Assembly: GCF_018224955.1 (NCBI RefSeq)
Contig: NZ_JAGTUU010000002.1
Span: forward strand, 310,001 to 374,000
Reading direction: 5' to 3'
From: Thetidibacter halocola
Lineage (GTDB): Bacteria > Pseudomonadota > Alphaproteobacteria > Rhodobacterales > Rhodobacteraceae
Length of the DNA: 64,000 bases
Both the position numbers and the translations under genes were made by a program. Shown here in pieces: positions 14,796 through 24,260 of this stretch (positions are counted from its first letter, which is position 1; each line of letters begins with the position of its first letter). Below the pieces are notes generated by a model. The model was not told the DNA's origin. It worked only from the letters and a program-made list of their open reading frames with translations, and did not search any database.

Positions 14796-15908
14796 CTAGA
14801 GGTTGCCGACCTGGTTCGACAGGCCGACGACAGAGCCGATCAGCCCGAAGATCGTGCGCGCGCTGTTGACCGCCGATTCCGTCGCAAGAACCGTGTCGTC
14901 CGGCATGATCCGGAAATTGCGCGCCGCGAACAGCCCGTCGGCGCTGGTCAGGTCCAGTGCGAAGACCACCTGCGGCATGGACGGGCCTGAGCCGTCCTGG
15001 CGCAGCTGCTTGCCGGAATACTCGCGCAGAACCAGAACGCCTTTGGGGTCGGCGCGGCTGTCGGACAGGCCGTTCATCAGGGCCAGCGCCTCGAGCGCGG
15101 ACAACTCGTCGGTCGGGAAATAGATCAGGTCCTCTTTTCCTGATGCACCCAGCGCGATGAACTTGCGGTCGTCCTCTTCCACGATGACCTGGTCGCGCGG
15201 TTGCAGCAGCGCGTTCATGGCACCGCTTTCATACAGCGCGTCCGCCGAGATCGTGTAGGTGGCAGAGCCGCGCAGAAGCCGGATGCGCGGATTGCGCAGG
15301 TCGGACGGGATGCCGCCGGCATCGGCCAGCGCGCTGAGGATCTTGTAATTGCGGTTCGGGAACGGGTAGGCGCCGGGCTTGGCCACGCCGCTGACCATGT
15401 CGACGGCGTTGTCGCGGCCTTCGCGCAGGCTGAGCTGCACTTGCGCCGAGGGCACGATCGAGGTCAGCTGCTCTTCGATCCGCTCGCGGGCGCGGCTGAC
15501 CGTCAGGTCGCGCACCCGGACGCGGTTGACGTAAGGCAGGAATACCGATCCGTCAGCCTCGACCTCGATGTTCTCGATCTTGGTAAAGCGTTCGTCGGGC
15601 GCGGTGATCAGCGAGTTTTCCTGGCTGTCCCATATCGTCACGTCGAGCCGGTCGCCGGTGCGGATGAAATTGGCGTTCGCCCCGTCAGAGGTGTTCGGCC
15701 AGTGGAAATGGGCTTGTTGTCCGGTCGCCGCCCAGCGGGCAATTCCGGGCAGGCTGGCGCGTGTCACCTCGACCACCTGAAAGGTCGGGTTCTGCTGGTC
15801 CGGTTCCTTGAGAATTTCCGATTGCAGCGCCGCGCCGCGCGGCAGGCTGCAAGCGGATACGCTCAGCGCGATCAGCAGAATCGCGGTTCGACGGTAGATG
15901 GAAGTCAC
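14796..15908 (-). CDS. Polysaccharide export outer-membrane lipoprotein (Wza/BexD family)
   Basis: 370 residues from GTG 15908, chosen because GGGGGGC precedes it and the product then starts with a lipoprotein signal (TAILLIALSVSAC, lipobox Cys at about residue 21). The N-terminal half contains the export domain: IRTGDRLDVTIWDSQENSLI, then VEADGSVFLPYVNRVRVRDL and SGVAKPGAYPFPNRNYKILS, the SLBB-like part. The family forms the outer-membrane channel that releases capsular or exopolysaccharide. It ends LFGLIGSVVGLSNQ-like, a hydrophobic tail. It lies divergent from the epimerase and transferase genes that probably serve the same polymer. Confidence 0.85.
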   Translation of the reverse strand: MTSIYRRTAILLIALSVSACSLPRGAALQSEILKEPDQQNPTFQVVEVTRASLPGIARWAATGQQAHFHWPNTSDGANANFIRTGDRLDVTIWDSQENSLITAPDERFTKIENIEVEADGSVFLPYVNRVRVRDLTVSRARERIEEQLTSIVPSAQVQLSLREGRDNAVDMVSGVAKPGAYPFPNRNYKILSALADAGGIPSDLRNPRIRLLRGSATYTISADALYESGAMNALLQPRDQVIVEEDDRKFIALGASGKEDLIYFPTDELSALEALALMNGLSDSRADPKGVLVLREYSGKQLRQDGSGPSMPQVVFALDLTSADGLFAARNFRIMPDDTVLATESAVNSARTIFGLIGSVVGLSNQVGNL

Positions 15909-16009
15909 TTTTGCCCCCCGGCTTACAGCCCCGGTCTTGTGGACTTTATCGGCAATCTCACCCCTGATAAACAGGCGTGCACCGTCAGGAAAGAGGAAAG
16001 AACCCGACC

Positions 16010-16852
16010 GTGGCAGACAGACCGCAACCATTGCGTATCCTGATCCCCGGCGCCAGCGGACGGCTGGGCCGGATGTTGCGCGCGGTCTGGCGAGACGGCG
16101 CCGATGGCGGGCCAGAGATCGTTCCGGTGTTTCGCGAGGCGGGGCAGGGGGATGGGCCGGTCTGGGCGCCCGGCGACCCGGTTTCCGCCCTGCCACGGGT
16201 CGATGCGGTGCTTGCCCTATGGGGCGTCACGCGGGGCGACGCGCAGGCACTGGCGATGAATGTCGCGCTGGCCGCCGAGGCGGTGCGGCTGGGCCGCGCC
16301 CTGGGCGCGGCGCGGGTGCTGCATTGCTCCAGCGCGGCGGTCTACGGCGCCGGTCCGCGGCCCTGGTCGGAAACGGACCCGACGGCGCCGGCCGGGGGCT
16401 ACGGCCATGCCAAGCTGGAGATGGAGCGGCGGGTGCTGGCCACTCGTGTTCCCGGGCAGGTCTTCATGCGGATCGGCAGTGTCGCCGGCGCCGAAAGCCT
16501 GTTCGGCAACATGCGTCCCGGGGGAACCGTCCGGCTGGACCGCTTCGATGACGGCACCGCCCCGCGGCGCAGCTATATCGCGCCGCAGGCGCTGGCGCGG
16601 GCCATCGTGGCGCTGTGCGACCCAACAGCGCCCGATGGGCCGGTCAACGTGGCGGTGCCGGTGCCGACCGGCATGGATGCCCTGGCACGCGCGGCGGGGT
16701 GCGAGGTCAAGTGGCAGCCCGCGCCGTCGCAGGCGTTGCGCCTGGTTGCCCTCGACACGGCGCTCTTGTCCACGGTCTGCCCGCTGTCCGAGGCAGAGGC
16801 CGACCCTGCGCATCTTGTGGCGCAGGCGCGGGCGACGGGGTGCTGGCCATGA
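16010..16852 (+). CDS. NAD-dependent epimerase/dehydratase family protein
   Basis: 280 residues from GTG 16010, preceded by AAGAGGAAAG; a GTG at 15977 is an in-frame alternative. It is an extended short-chain dehydrogenase/reductase: Rossmann motif ILIPGASGRLGRML at about residues 11-24, serines in VLHCSSAAVYG and the catalytic Tyr-x-x-x-Lys in GGYGHAKLEM. The C-terminal substrate domain is short. The likely job is modifying a nucleotide sugar for the adjacent polysaccharide system; the exact substrate cannot be told. The stop overlaps the next gene's ATG. Confidence 0.8.
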   Translation: MADRPQPLRILIPGASGRLGRMLRAVWRDGADGGPEIVPVFREAGQGDGPVWAPGDPVSALPRVDAVLALWGVTRGDAQALAMNVALAAEAVRLGRALGAARVLHCSSAAVYGAGPRPWSETDPTAPAGGYGHAKLEMERRVLATRVPGQVFMRIGSVAGAESLFGNMRPGGTVRLDRFDDGTAPRRSYIAPQALARAIVALCDPTAPDGPVNVAVPVPTGMDALARAAGCEVKWQPAPSQALRLVALDTALLSTVCPLSEAEADPAHLVAQARATGCWP

Positions 16853-17460
16853 CACCGATGAAGCGCGCACTCGACCTGGCCTCGGCGCTGGTGCTGGGTA
16901 TCGTGCTGTTGCCGCTGATCGCCGGGGTCGCGCTGGCGATCCTGCTGCGTGACGGGAGGCCCGTCCTTTACCGCTCGGAACGGATGAAGGCGCCGGGCCA
17001 GCCGGTCATGCTGCTGAAATTCCGCACCATGACGCCCGACCGCGCCGACCGCGGCGTGTCGGGCGGCGACAAGGCCGCTCGGATCACGCCGACGGGCGCG
17101 TTCCTGCGCCGGCACCGGCTGGACGAACTGCCGCAACTGTGGAACGTGTTGCGCGGCGACCTGAGTTTCGTCGGTCCTCGCCCGCCGCTGCGCCGCTATG
17201 TCGAGATGTTCCCCGATCTCTATGCCGAGGTTCTCAAGTCTCGTCCCGGAATCACCGGCATGGCGACGCTGGTCTTTCACCATCGCGAAGAGGCGTTGCT
17301 GGCCGGATGCACCACGCCCGAGCAGACAGAGGCGGTTTATTGCCGCCGCTGCGTGCCGGTCAAGGCGCGGCTGGACCTGCTCTATGCGGCGCGCCGCACG
17401 GTCTGTTCGGATTTCAAGCTGATGGTCGCCACGGTGTTCCGACGCATCCCGCTGCACTGA
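16849..17460 (+). CDS. Initiating sugar transferase (bacterial sugar transferase family)
   Basis: 203 residues. One N-terminal membrane helix (about residues 7-33) is followed by the catalytic domain of polyprenyl-phosphate sugar-1-phosphate transferases: VLYRSERMKAPGQPVMLLKF then RTM, then HRLDELPQLWNVLRGDLSFV and GPRPPL. The Asp-Glu pair in LDELPQ is the conserved catalytic element. It lacks the long multi-helix N-terminus of WcaJ-type enzymes, so it is the small PglC/WbaP-core type. It would load the first sugar phosphate onto undecaprenyl phosphate for exopolysaccharide assembly. The ATGA overlap with the epimerase gene suggests a two-gene operon. Confidence 0.87.
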   Translation: MTPMKRALDLASALVLGIVLLPLIAGVALAILLRDGRPVLYRSERMKAPGQPVMLLKFRTMTPDRADRGVSGGDKAARITPTGAFLRRHRLDELPQLWNVLRGDLSFVGPRPPLRRYVEMFPDLYAEVLKSRPGITGMATLVFHHREEALLAGCTTPEQTEAVYCRRCVPVKARLDLLYAARRTVCSDFKLMVATVFRRIPLH

Positions 17461-17478
17461 GCGCGGGATGCAATGTCG

Positions 17479-18156
17479 TCACAGGCGCAGCGCCTGCGTG
17501 GCCACGTGGCCCAGTGTCGGGCCCAGCCATTGCCGAGACGACAGGATTGTTCCGTTCGCACCCACCACGTAGGTATCGCTGAACGAAACGCCGCTGCCCG
17601 CGCAGGATGCGTTGACCGCCGTGCCGCGCGTGTTCAGCGTGCCCCCCTTGACCTCGATCGACTGCCCTAGCGTCAGGTCGCACAGGACGGTGATGACCCG
17701 GGTCTCGTCCTCGGGCGTGAGGAACCGCAGGATGTAGGGCACGCGGCGCGCCGGCTGCCGTGCGCTGACGCGTGCCAGCAGCCAGTCCGATTGCGTCGAC
17801 ATCAGGTCGCCGCCAAGGCCCCGGCTGGAAGTGATCAGGCCCTTGCGAAGCACCACCGCCTGACGGGCGGCATTTCCATAGGTGGCATAGGGGCCGTTGC
17901 GCTCGATCTGCGTGAACAGGACCTGCGCGCCCGACTGTTCCTGCTGCACCAGCAGCAGAGGCCCGTTTGTACCCCGCAGGGCCGCGGCCACCTGTTCGGC
18001 GCTGACCTGGGGCGGCGCGGGCCGCTGACCGGAGAGAACCTGCGGAATCGCCTTGAGCGCGTTCAGCGGGTTGACGGTCTGCTGCTCGCTGCCGCAGGCC
18101 GCAAGAACCAGAGCCAGCGCCAGCGCGGCGACGGGACGAAGCATGCGTGGTGTCAT
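17479..18156 (-). CDS. YjbF/GfcB-family lipoprotein
   Basis: 225 residues. It opens with a lipoprotein signal (VAALALALVLAACGSE, lipobox Cys about residue 21). The body resembles the YjbF/GfcB group: QIERNGPYATYGNAARQAVV, then GLGGDLMSTQSDWLLARV and RRVPYILRFLTPEDETRVIT. Members accompany YjbH in exopolysaccharide and group 4 capsule operons; their biochemical role is not established. The start overlaps the 3' end of the YjbH-like gene by four bases, so the two are coupled. It is convergent with the sugar transferase, 18 bases away. Confidence 0.8.
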   Translation of the reverse strand: MTPRMLRPVAALALALVLAACGSEQQTVNPLNALKAIPQVLSGQRPAPPQVSAEQVAAALRGTNGPLLLVQQEQSGAQVLFTQIERNGPYATYGNAARQAVVLRKGLITSSRGLGGDLMSTQSDWLLARVSARQPARRVPYILRFLTPEDETRVITVLCDLTLGQSIEVKGGTLNTRGTAVNASCAGSGVSFSDTYVVGANGTILSSRQWLGPTLGHVATQALRL

Positions 18157-20330
18157 CGCCAGAACCTCCCCCAGGATTTCGCGGCGTCAGGGCGATGGTA
18201 TTCGCGGACCTGCTCGTAAAGCCGGTCGTTCACGTTCAGCCGTGCACCGCCGTCCCGCGTCAGCGACTGGATCACCAGGTCGTTGCGATTGCGCGAGGGC
18301 TGTCCGGTCAGCGCGCCGATAGGAATCGTGATGCGGATGCCCTTGTCGAACGACCCTTCGCCGAACTCCTCCGACGAGACGTCGGTGAAAGTGGCATAGG
18401 CACCGATGCGCCAGCCATTCGCGAATTCGCGGTCCAGCCGGAGCGTCGCGCCGTAATCGCCGGCGAGGTATCGGCCGACATCCATCTGGCCGTGGAACCC
18501 GTTCCCGAAGTCGTAATAGGCCGAGATATGGCCGTTCACGCTGGGGATTGTCTCACGCGTGCCGGGCACGCCGTTGACCGAGTTGGTGACGGGTTCGATC
18601 GTCGTCATGCTCTGGGTGCCGAACAACTGGTCGAAGTCGCGGCGCACCACGTAGTTGATTTCAGCGCCCAGCGCAAAGCGGCTGTTGACGCGTTTCCACA
18701 GCAGTTCCGCCGAGGCGCCGGCGAACATCGGCTCGAGGTAGCCGACGGTGACGCGGCTGTAGAGGTCCTTGGCCGGGCGTCCGAAATGCGCCAGTTGCAG
18801 ATATTCGATGGCCGGATCACCTTCAGCGGCATAGCGTGCGTGGTCCGTGCGCACCCGGGGCAGGTTCGATGCCGACACGCGGGTCGAATCGCCGAGATTG
18901 CCGTTCAGCTTCTTGGTCACCGAGCCTGACAGGACGAAATTCGGCGTGATGCGATACTCGGCCCGCGCCCGCAGCCCGGCATCCGCTCGCACCGGGTTGT
19001 CCGGATCGAAGACCGACACCTGCACGTAGGGCAGGAAAGACCAGGTGAAGCGCGGATACTGGCCCGGCGCTGCCGGGGGCACGCGACCGAAGGCATCGAT
19101 CATCTGGGTCCGCGCCAGCATCTCGAGCGAGTCGTCGTGTTCCAGCCGCTCCAGGTCGCTGCGGCGCAGGATGATCGAGGACATCGGCATGCCACGGACA
19201 ACCGGGATGATCTCGAACTGTTCGACAGAGGCGGGCAGGGCGCGCGTCATGGCGCGGGCCAGCCGGCCCACCGCCTGGGCGGGCGCGCCGTAGCGCTCGT
19301 TGCGCATGCGCACGACGGCACGGTTGGCCTGAAGGTCGAGGCCTTCGACGACGATCCCCTCGTTGGCGGCCAGCTGGGACAGAGACGCCCCGGCCTGCTG
19401 CACGCGGGCGGTGTCCGTCGTCCAGCCCAGGTCGGCGGCCGCGCCGGGCGCACGAGGCGCAACCGGCAGCGGCGCGCCCTCGCGGCCACCCGGGATGCCG
19501 GACGTCGTGGGGTTGGTGAACAGCGTCAGCTGGGCGCCGATCTCGTTTCCATACATGTGGTAGAGCGACAGTTGCGTGCCGTTCCGGAACCGGTAGTCCA
19601 GGCCATAGTTCCACTGGCTGTCACGGGTCATGCCGCTGCGCCCGGCCTCGATGTCGTAGGCATCAGAGGAATACTCGGCCTTCAGCGACAGCCGGTCGTT
19701 CACCGCATAGCTGAGCCCGCCGAAGCCCGCCACCGGACCGCGGAACCAGCGGTCATAGGTCGGAATGCCGCCTCTGCCCAGGGTCACGTTCGGGCGTGTG
19801 CCGGTGTCGCCGAAAGAACCGTAGCTGCCCAGCCGGCCCCAGCCGATACCGCCGGTCAGGCGCAGGCCGCGCGCGATCTCCTTGGTCGCAACGATATATT
19901 CGCTGCTGTAGAGGCCGGTGCCGATGACATCCTGAAAGCCGATCGTCAGCGACGGGCGCGTGTCCGTCTCTGTCAGCAGCTGGTAGCGTAAGTCGAAGCT
20001 GCGGTCGTAGTAGCGCCCGCCGACTGCTCCGGCACCGCTGAAATCGTCCAGCGCCGAGTAGCGGAAGCTGCCGGAAAGCCGCGGCGTGATCTGGAATGTC
20101 AAAGTCGTGCGCAACTGCTTGCCGAAGGCGCCAAAGGTCGAGGACAGCGTCGCATCAGGCGCCGCGTCCGACGTCGGCATGTCGATCAGGCCCGGCACAC
20201 CGTAAAGGTTGTAGTCCGGGAGTCTTTCCTGCTGCTGTGCCGGCGCCACCTGGCCCACGGCGAACATCGCAAGCGCCAGGCTTCCCAGGCGGACCCGTTT
20301 ACGGAGCCGTCGCGCGCTCTTCTCCGACAT
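18153..20330 (-). CDS. YjbH/GfcD-family outer-membrane protein
   Basis: 725 residues with an N-terminal signal peptide (LGSLALAMFAVGQVAPAQQQ). The first mature segment, LPDYNLYGVPGLIDMPTSDA, matches the YjbH family opening, and alternating aromatic/polar beta-strand patterns run throughout. Such proteins are predicted large beta-barrels acting in exopolysaccharide secretion. The C-terminal third contains ITPNFVLSGSVTKKLNGNLG and repeated barrel-like strands ending SKSWGRFWR-like. It heads the two-gene yjbHF unit. The start sits after a 206-base gap shared with motB. Confidence 0.85.
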   Translation of the reverse strand: MSEKSARRLRKRVRLGSLALAMFAVGQVAPAQQQERLPDYNLYGVPGLIDMPTSDAAPDATLSSTFGAFGKQLRTTLTFQITPRLSGSFRYSALDDFSGAGAVGGRYYDRSFDLRYQLLTETDTRPSLTIGFQDVIGTGLYSSEYIVATKEIARGLRLTGGIGWGRLGSYGSFGDTGTRPNVTLGRGGIPTYDRWFRGPVAGFGGLSYAVNDRLSLKAEYSSDAYDIEAGRSGMTRDSQWNYGLDYRFRNGTQLSLYHMYGNEIGAQLTLFTNPTTSGIPGGREGAPLPVAPRAPGAAADLGWTTDTARVQQAGASLSQLAANEGIVVEGLDLQANRAVVRMRNERYGAPAQAVGRLARAMTRALPASVEQFEIIPVVRGMPMSSIILRRSDLERLEHDDSLEMLARTQMIDAFGRVPPAAPGQYPRFTWSFLPYVQVSVFDPDNPVRADAGLRARAEYRITPNFVLSGSVTKKLNGNLGDSTRVSASNLPRVRTDHARYAAEGDPAIEYLQLAHFGRPAKDLYSRVTVGYLEPMFAGASAELLWKRVNSRFALGAEINYVVRRDFDQLFGTQSMTTIEPVTNSVNGVPGTRETIPSVNGHISAYYDFGNGFHGQMDVGRYLAGDYGATLRLDREFANGWRIGAYATFTDVSSEEFGEGSFDKGIRITIPIGALTGQPSRNRNDLVIQSLTRDGGARLNVNDRLYEQVREYHRPDAAKSWGRFWR

Positions 20331-20536
20331 GACTGGCCACCCTCCACATGAAATCCCGTTCTGCGTAGTCGCTTTGCCCGACCAAGTCTATTGCCCGGGG
20401 ACAAGCCCGCACCGGGTTGTGGGAAAATCGCTACGCTGGAGCCATTGTCCGGCAAAGAATGAACATTTCTAGGCTTTAAGGCGCGGGAAAGGGTCGGGCG
20501 CTACACCTGAGGCGGTGGGAAAGAACGGGTGGTGAG
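20331..20536. other. Divergent control gap between the yjbH-like gene and motB
   Basis: This 206-base stretch holds no ORF with a credible start. It must carry promoters for both directions. TTGTCC (20444-20449) with an AT-rich stretch 16 bases on, and a TTTAAG (20475-20480), are the only weak promoter-like elements noticed. No good CtrA-like pair was found. Confidence 0.4.
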
Positions 20537-21373
20537 ATGGGTGGCAACAACACTGTTGCGCCAGTCATCATCAAGCGGAAAAAGGTCGTCATTGCTGGTG
20601 GGCATCATGGCGGCGCATGGAAGGTTGCCTATGCCGACTTCGTGACGGCAATGATGGCCTTTTTTCTGCTGATGTGGCTGCTGAACGCGACGACGGAAAA
20701 ACAACGCAAGGGAATCGCTGATTATTTCACGCCGACGATCGCGGTCGCCCGCGTATCGGGCGGCGGGGATGGTGCGCTGGGCGGCGACAGCGTGTTCGCC
20801 GAGAACGCACTGCCGCGTGTCGGCACCGGCTCGACCAGCCTGCGGCCGCTGGCGGAAAACCGCGACAAGGGCACCGCGTCGCCCGGCGAAGCGCAGGAAA
20901 AGGCCGCCGAGGAAGAGCAGTTCGAGATTGTCGAGGAAACGCTGCTGGGTCGCGGGGGCGAGGCGATGCTGTCGGACCGCCTGCGCAAGCACGTCATCAC
21001 CCGCGTGACCGACGAGGGGCTGGTGATCGAATTGTTCGAAACAGCCGATACGCCGCTTTTCGCCGGGGACGGCAGGCCGACCGAAACGCTGCGCGATCTT
21101 GCAGCGGTTCTCGCCGAGGCGGCGCGCATGGTCACCAACCCGATCGCGGTCGAAGGGCACACGGCCGCCTATCCGGTGGTGCTGGCAAGCGATCCCGCCT
21201 GGGACGTGTCGGCGATGCGGGCGGGCACCTTCCGCGACCTCCTGGTGGAAAACGGCTTTGCCGATCGGCGGGTTCAACGCATGACGTCGCACGCCGACCG
21301 AGAGCCGGCGCGGGAGAATCCGATGGACATCAGGAACAACCGGCTGGAGATCGTCTTTCTGCGGCAGCTCTGA
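20537..21373 (+). CDS. motB: Flagellar motor stator protein MotB
   Basis: 278 residues. The single membrane helix carries the proton-binding aspartate Asp34 in WKVAYADFVTAMMAFFLLMW, followed by the plug region. With MotA it forms the proton-driven stator anchored to peptidoglycan. The C-terminal OmpA-like domain is recognisable (VEGHTAAYP at about 205-213, then WDVSAMRAGTFRDLL), but the usual Asp after GHT is Ala210, while Arg228 is kept. It starts the rightward flagellar block and is separated from motA by four hook and ring genes. Confidence 0.9.
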   Translation: MGGNNTVAPVIIKRKKVVIAGGHHGGAWKVAYADFVTAMMAFFLLMWLLNATTEKQRKGIADYFTPTIAVARVSGGGDGALGGDSVFAENALPRVGTGSTSLRPLAENRDKGTASPGEAQEKAAEEEQFEIVEETLLGRGGEAMLSDRLRKHVITRVTDEGLVIELFETADTPLFAGDGRPTETLRDLAAVLAEAARMVTNPIAVEGHTAAYPVVLASDPAWDVSAMRAGTFRDLLVENGFADRRVQRMTSHADREPARENPMDIRNNRLEIVFLRQL

Positions 21374-21397
21374 TCGGAGTGTCTCGGATTTTAGCTG

Positions 21398-21412
21398 TTA
21401 GTGGGGTATTAA
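21398..21412 (+). promoter_or_regulatory. CtrA-like half-site pair upstream of flgE
   Basis: TTAG-N7-TTAA (21398-21401 and 21409-21412) resembles the alphaproteobacterial CtrA box TTAA-N7-TTAA(C). It lies 58 bases before the flgE ATG. It has one mismatch in the left half-site. Confidence 0.4.
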
Positions 21413-21469
21413 GCGTGCGTGCGTATCTGTGGTTCCCGACTGGATCGGAAACTGCAGAAAGGCACGTCC

Positions 21470-22765
21470 ATGACCATCTCATCCTCTCTCAATGCCGGGG
21501 TTTCCGGGCTCGCGGCCAACGCGTCGCGACTGGGCACGATTTCCGACAACATCGCGAACGCGTCGACCTATGGTTACAAGCGGGTCGATACGGAATTCAG
21601 CTCGCTCGTCATGGGCAATACCGGCCGCAGCTATACCGCCGGTGGCGTGACCACCTACACGACGCGAAACGTGGACCAGAAGGGGTCGCTTGTCTCGACC
21701 CAGAACGCCACCGACCTGGCGGTGCGCGGCAAGGGCATGCTGCCGGTCGTCTCGGCCACGCAACTGCGGGCGACGGGCGAACCGGAACTGCTGCTCACCC
21801 CGACAGGGTCCTTCCGCCTGGACGAGGACGGATACCTGGCCGATCAGTCGGGCCATTTCCTGCTGGGCTGGCCCGCCAACATCGACGGCACCATTCCCTC
21901 CTTTCCGCGGGATACGGTCGACGGTCTGCAACCGGTGCAGTTCAGCCTGAGCCTGACGGGCGATCCGACCACGAATGTCGACATGAGCCTCAACCTGCCC
22001 GCGATCGAAACGCAGGCCGACGGACCGGGCGACTCCTATTTCCTGTCGGTTGAGTATTTCGACAACCTCGGCGTTTCGCAAAGCATCGCGATGACCTTCA
22101 CGCCGACGGTTCCGGCGACTGGCGCCTCGAACGAATGGACGATGACCATGACCGATTCCGCGCAGGCCGGCGCGGTGGTCGGGGAATATGTCGTGACCTT
22201 CGACGACGCGCGCAACAGCGGCGGCAAGATCCTCAGCGTCGCCACCACGACTGGCGGTGCCTATGATCCGGCCACCGGCGAGCTCGAGATCATGGTGGCC
22301 GGCGGTCCCATCATCGTGGATATCGGCGCACCGGGCGAACCCGGCGGTCTGTCGCAACTGTCCGACAGCTTCGCTCCCATCGCGATCGACAAGAATGGGT
22401 CGAAGGTCGGCAACATGATCGGGATCGAGGTCGATGCCAACGGCTATGTCAGCGCCAACTACGACACCGGCGTGACCCGCGTTCTCTACCAGGTGCCGCT
22501 GGTCGACCTGCCGAACTACAACGGGCTCGAGGCGCTGGATTCCCAGACCTTCCGTCCGACTCCGCAAAGCGGGCCGTATTTCCTGTGGGATGCCGGTGAC
22601 GGCCCGACCGGCGACGTGCGCTCCTTCGCGCTCGAGGAATCGACCACCGACATCGCCAAGGAACTAACGTCGATGATCCAGACGCAGCGGGCCTATTCGT
22701 CGAACGCCAAGGTCATCCAGACGGTGGACGAAATGCTGCAGGAAACCACCAACATCAAGCGCTGA
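21470..22765 (+). CDS. flgE: Flagellar hook protein FlgE
   Basis: 431 residues from ATG 21470 (AAAGG at 21458-21462 as ribosome binding site). The N-terminal rod/hook motif is SLNAGVSGLAANASRLGTIS followed by DNIANASTYGYKR. The C-terminal coiled segment (DIAKELTSMIQTQRAYSSNA) ends with the family-typical VDEMLQETTNI. It polymerises into the hook joining motor and filament. It leads the flgE-flgK-flgL-flgI run. Confidence 0.93.
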   Translation: MTISSSLNAGVSGLAANASRLGTISDNIANASTYGYKRVDTEFSSLVMGNTGRSYTAGGVTTYTTRNVDQKGSLVSTQNATDLAVRGKGMLPVVSATQLRATGEPELLLTPTGSFRLDEDGYLADQSGHFLLGWPANIDGTIPSFPRDTVDGLQPVQFSLSLTGDPTTNVDMSLNLPAIETQADGPGDSYFLSVEYFDNLGVSQSIAMTFTPTVPATGASNEWTMTMTDSAQAGAVVGEYVVTFDDARNSGGKILSVATTTGGAYDPATGELEIMVAGGPIIVDIGAPGEPGGLSQLSDSFAPIAIDKNGSKVGNMIGIEVDANGYVSANYDTGVTRVLYQVPLVDLPNYNGLEALDSQTFRPTPQSGPYFLWDAGDGPTGDVRSFALEESTTDIAKELTSMIQTQRAYSSNAKVIQTVDEMLQETTNIKR

Positions 22766-22800
22766 TCCGACGACCGGCCGCAACAGCAGGAGGACGATAG

Positions 22801-24249
22801 ATGTCCCTTTCAGGCGCGCTCTCCAATGCGCTGTCCGGACTCACGGCGAATGCGCGTGCGGCCGGTCTCGTGTCTGCCAACATCGCCAATGCCAGCACCG
22901 AAAGTTATGGCCGCCGCACCCTCGGGTTGTCTTCGAACGGCGCGGGGACAACGGGCGGGGTGCGTATCGACGGCGTCATCCGCCATGTCGACGCGGCGAT
23001 CCTGTCGGATCGGCGCCAGTCGGACGCCGCGCTGGCCAACGGTGATTCGCTGCACGCCTTCGTCAGCCGGATCGAGACCGCGGTCGGTGACAGCGAGGCG
23101 CCCGGTTCGCTGGCGAACCGGGTCCTGGCCTTCGAGAACGCGATGATCGCGGCCGCCGCCAATCCGGCCGCGACCCAACGGCTCGAAAGCGTCGCCTATT
23201 CGGCCAACGCGCTGGCCGACACGCTGCGGGACCTGTCCGGGACGGTGCAGCAGGCGCGCACCGATGCCGACCGCAGCATCGCGGCGCAGGTGACCAGGCT
23301 GAACGACACGCTGGTGCGGATCGGTGACGTGAACACCGACATCGTGGCGGCCCAGGCCGGCAATGGCGACACGGCAAGCCTGCTGGACGAACGCCAGCGC
23401 CTGATCGACAGCATCGCGGAAATCGTGCCCGTCAGGATCATCCAGCGCGATCGTGGCGCGATCGCGCTTTACACGACCGGCGGGGGTGTGCTCCTGGATG
23501 GCAAGCCCTCGGTGCTGGAATTCTCGCCGACCGCCGCGGTCTCGCCGCACATGATCCTGTCGGGCGGGCCACTCTCGGGCCTGACGCTGAACGGCAACCC
23601 GGTGACGGCACCGCCGGCCGGGATGTTCGGCGGCGGCGACCTTGCGGCGCAGTTCGAGATCCGCGACATCGCCGCTACCGGCTATCAGGCCCAGCTGGAC
23701 GGAATTGCGCGCGACCTTGTCGAACGGCTTGGTCCCGGCGGCCCGGACGCAACGCTCGGCGCGACCGATCCCGGGCTTTTCACCGATCTCGGCGGCGCCT
23801 TCGATCCGCTGAACGAGACCGGCCTGGCCGGGCGGATCACCCTGAACGCCCTTGTCGCCCCCGGTGGCGGCGGCAGCTGGCGGCTGCGAGACGGCCTGAA
23901 CGCGGCCGGACTGGGCGATGTGGGCGACGGGCGGCTCCTTCAGGGCATCGCCGATGCGCTGACCGCATCCGGCCTGCCTGCCTCGCCGGCGCTCTCGCCG
24001 GTGTCGCGCAGCTTTGCCGACCGGGCGGCGGATTTCACTGCCGCGGTGACCGGCGACCGGGTCCGCGCCGAATCCGCCAAGGTCTACCTGACCACCCGCA
24101 ACACCGCCCTGTCCGAACTGGAACTGTCGACCGGCGTCGACACCGACCAGGAGCTACAGATCCTGATGCGGATCGAACAGCAATATGCAGCCAATGCCGA
24201 AGTGATGTCGACAGTCGACGAACTTCTGATGCGGCTGCTCAACATCTGA
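22801..24249 (+). CDS. flgK: Flagellar hook-associated protein 1 FlgK
   Basis: 482 residues with a strong ribosome binding site (AGGAGGA, 22790-22796). The N-terminus SLSGALSNALSGLTANARAA, then NIANASTESYGRRT, and the C-terminal ELQILMRIEQQYAANAEVMS fit FlgK, the first hook-filament junction protein. The middle includes a LLDERQRLIDSIAEIVPVRI helix typical of the family. It follows flgE by 35 bases and precedes flgL by 11. Confidence 0.92.
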   Translation: MSLSGALSNALSGLTANARAAGLVSANIANASTESYGRRTLGLSSNGAGTTGGVRIDGVIRHVDAAILSDRRQSDAALANGDSLHAFVSRIETAVGDSEAPGSLANRVLAFENAMIAAAANPAATQRLESVAYSANALADTLRDLSGTVQQARTDADRSIAAQVTRLNDTLVRIGDVNTDIVAAQAGNGDTASLLDERQRLIDSIAEIVPVRIIQRDRGAIALYTTGGGVLLDGKPSVLEFSPTAAVSPHMILSGGPLSGLTLNGNPVTAPPAGMFGGGDLAAQFEIRDIAATGYQAQLDGIARDLVERLGPGGPDATLGATDPGLFTDLGGAFDPLNETGLAGRITLNALVAPGGGGSWRLRDGLNAAGLGDVGDGRLLQGIADALTASGLPASPALSPVSRSFADRAADFTAAVTGDRVRAESAKVYLTTRNTALSELELSTGVDTDQELQILMRIEQQYAANAEVMSTVDELLMRLLNI

Positions 24250-24260
24250 GGAGGCACGGT

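Noticed and set aside
16849-17460. Truncated WcaJ-type sugar transferase
   Set aside because: The single helix plus catalytic core is a normal small form of the family and the start overlaps the preceding stop, so no truncation is needed to explain it.
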